From assembly GCA_002687665.1 (NCBI GenBank), contig NZAX01000021.1:12428-20314 (forward strand): DNA of 7,887 nucleotides. Reading direction: 5' to 3'. Of this stretch, positions 7,154 to 7,887 are shown piece by piece. Within the stretch, counting starts at the first letter, position 1. The number at the start of each line of letters is the position of its first letter. The position numbers and the translations under genes are program-made. Origin of the DNA: Flavobacteriaceae bacterium. GTDB taxonomy: Bacteria > Bacteroidota > Bacteroidia > Flavobacteriales > Flavobacteriaceae. The notes beneath the pieces were generated by a model. That model was not told where the DNA came from. It was given only the letters and a program-made list of their open reading frames with translations, and searched no databases.

Positions 7154-7185
7154 AAAACGCTTATTTAATTAAAAATAAGCGTTTT
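7154..7185 (-). terminator. Rho-independent terminator of the ribonucleotide reductase gene
   Basis: A perfect 13-bp inverted repeat (7154-7166 with 7173-7185, arms AAAACGCTTATTT and AAATAAGCGTTTT) encloses a 6-base loop. It begins 18 bases after the nrdA stop codon. Read on the minus strand, the GCG closes into a run of six U residues, a standard intrinsic terminator layout. Read on the plus strand the U-run is only four bases, so it should act mainly on nrdA transcripts. It separates nrdA from the MORN gene on the same strand, which implies that the MORN gene has its own promoter. Confidence 0.85.
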
Positions 7186-7203
7186 ATGTATAAGAAAAAC
7201 GTT

Positions 7204-7887
7204 TTATGAGCCACACATCAGACAATCATCATCCTCGCTTTTTTTCGATTTTTCTAACATTTGTTTTAACTCAGCTGGTGTCAAGGGTTCTACAGCTGTT
7301 GCTGGGTTGTTTTGAGACTTATCACCAGCTTCAGCGATTAAATTGGAGGGAGCAGCGACGGGTTCTGTTGCATTAGAGCTTTGATCCGCTTTTAGAGTTT
7401 TTGTTGCTTTGGCATTGTCTAGTGTAAATTTGATTGCATCTACGGCAGACTTTGTTCTCAAATAATACATTCCTGTTTTGAGTCCTGACTTCCATGCATA
7501 AAAGTGCATTGAGGTTAATTTTGCCATGGTTGCCCCTTCCATAAATAAATTGAGTGACTGAGACTGATCGATGAAATAACCTCTGTGTCGGGACATATCA
7601 ATGATATCTTTCATACTCATTTCCCAAACAGTTTTGTATAATTCTTTGATTTCGTCAGGTATGGTCTTAATGTGTTGTATTGATCCGTTGGCTTGCATCA
7701 GCTCATGCTTCATGTCCTCATTCCATAATCCAAGATTGACCAAGTCCTCCAGAAGGTGTTTGTTGACTACAATAAACTCTCCAGACAAAACTCTTCGGGT
7801 GTAAATGTTTGAAGTGTATGGTTCAAAACATTCATTGTTTCCAAGAATTTGAGAGGTTGATGCTGTAGGCATGGGCGCTACCAATAG
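7204..7887 (-). CDS. nrdA: Ribonucleoside-diphosphate reductase, class Ia large (alpha) subunit, C-terminal part
   Basis: This is the C-terminal 227 residues of the catalytic subunit that reduces ribonucleoside diphosphates to deoxy forms. The 5' part lies beyond the right edge of the window, and the frame stays open to the last base. It contains the substrate-phosphate loop VAPMPTAST, then [61 protein letters not shown] and the tail DDDCLMCGS. The YY pair of MYYLRT corresponds to the tyrosine pair of the radical-transfer chain (Y730/Y731 in E. coli numbering). The CxxC tail is the cysteine shuttle that re-reduces the active site. The sequence follows the eukaryotic-like branch (human RRM1 also ends CLMCGS) rather than the E. 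coli branch. A Pro/Ala/Lys-rich linker of about 60 residues joins core and tail. The first ATG visible inside the window is internal, not the real start. The beta subunit is not in view. Confidence 0.95.
   Translation of the reverse strand, partial: LLVAPMPTASTSQILGNNECFEPYTSNIYTRRVLSGEFIVVNKHLLEDLVNLGLWNEDMKHELMQANGSIQHIKTIPDEIKELYKTVWEMSMKDIIDMSRHRGYFIDQSQSLNLFMEGATMAKLTSMHFYAWKSGLKTGMYYLRTKSAVDAIKFTLDNAKATKTLKADQSSNATEPVAAPSNLIAEAGDKSQNNPATAVEPLTPAELKQMLEKSKKSEDDDCLMCGS

Noticed and set aside
7196..7205. AAAACGTTTT palindrome overlapping the nrdA stop codon
   Set aside because: The arms are only A/T runs around CG, and the much longer terminator stem lies just downstream. Probably chance.
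7882..7884. TTG at 7884-7882 as a start codon for a short 226-residue protein
   Set aside because: The frame is open to the window edge, and the sequence before and after it matches the middle of ribonucleotide reductase large subunits. The codon is an internal leucine.

Overview
The window is AT-rich DNA from a member of the Bacteroidota, most likely a flavobacterium. The evidence is a lipoprotein with an acidic surface-export tag after the lipid cysteine (CSGDDD), a TonB-dependent receptor with an N-terminal carboxypeptidase-regulatory-like domain and a terminal phenylalanine, a lack of clear Shine-Dalgarno sequences, and a TAnnTTTG-type promoter element.

Layout. Positions 1-195 are an AT-rich leader with one good Bacteroidota -7 promoter match. 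Three tightly packed plus-strand genes follow: a surface lipoprotein with a predicted right-handed beta-helix (196-1506), a 945-residue TonB-dependent receptor (1531-4368) and a 755-residue PiT-type phosphate permease fused to a PhoU-like domain (4383-6650, TTG start). The gaps are 24 and 14 bases, so they probably form one operon. Two minus-strand genes converge on it: a small exported MORN-repeat protein (6675-7031) and the 3' end of a eukaryotic-type class Ia ribonucleotide reductase large subunit (7204 to the window edge), which ends in a clear intrinsic terminator (7154-7185).

How it may work together. The permease clearly belongs to the inorganic phosphate family. Its co-transcription with an outer-membrane receptor and a surface lipoprotein suggests a complete route for phosphate, or a phosphate-bearing ligand, from cell surface to cytoplasm. 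The lipoprotein would take the partner role that SusD plays in glycan systems. The receptor's ligand is inferred from context only.

The most striking non-coding structure is an array of four 11-bp direct repeats (7071-7114) upstream of the MORN gene. Three units share nine of eleven bases. The 11-bp phasing and TGT(T/A)(T/A)A core resemble Pho boxes bound by PhoB/PhoP-family regulators. A 12-bp palindrome with a central CG (7064-7075) overlaps its promoter-proximal end. Together they suggest that the MORN gene, and perhaps the locus, responds to phosphate supply. Nothing in the window looks like a mobile element, CRISPR array, tRNA or rRNA.
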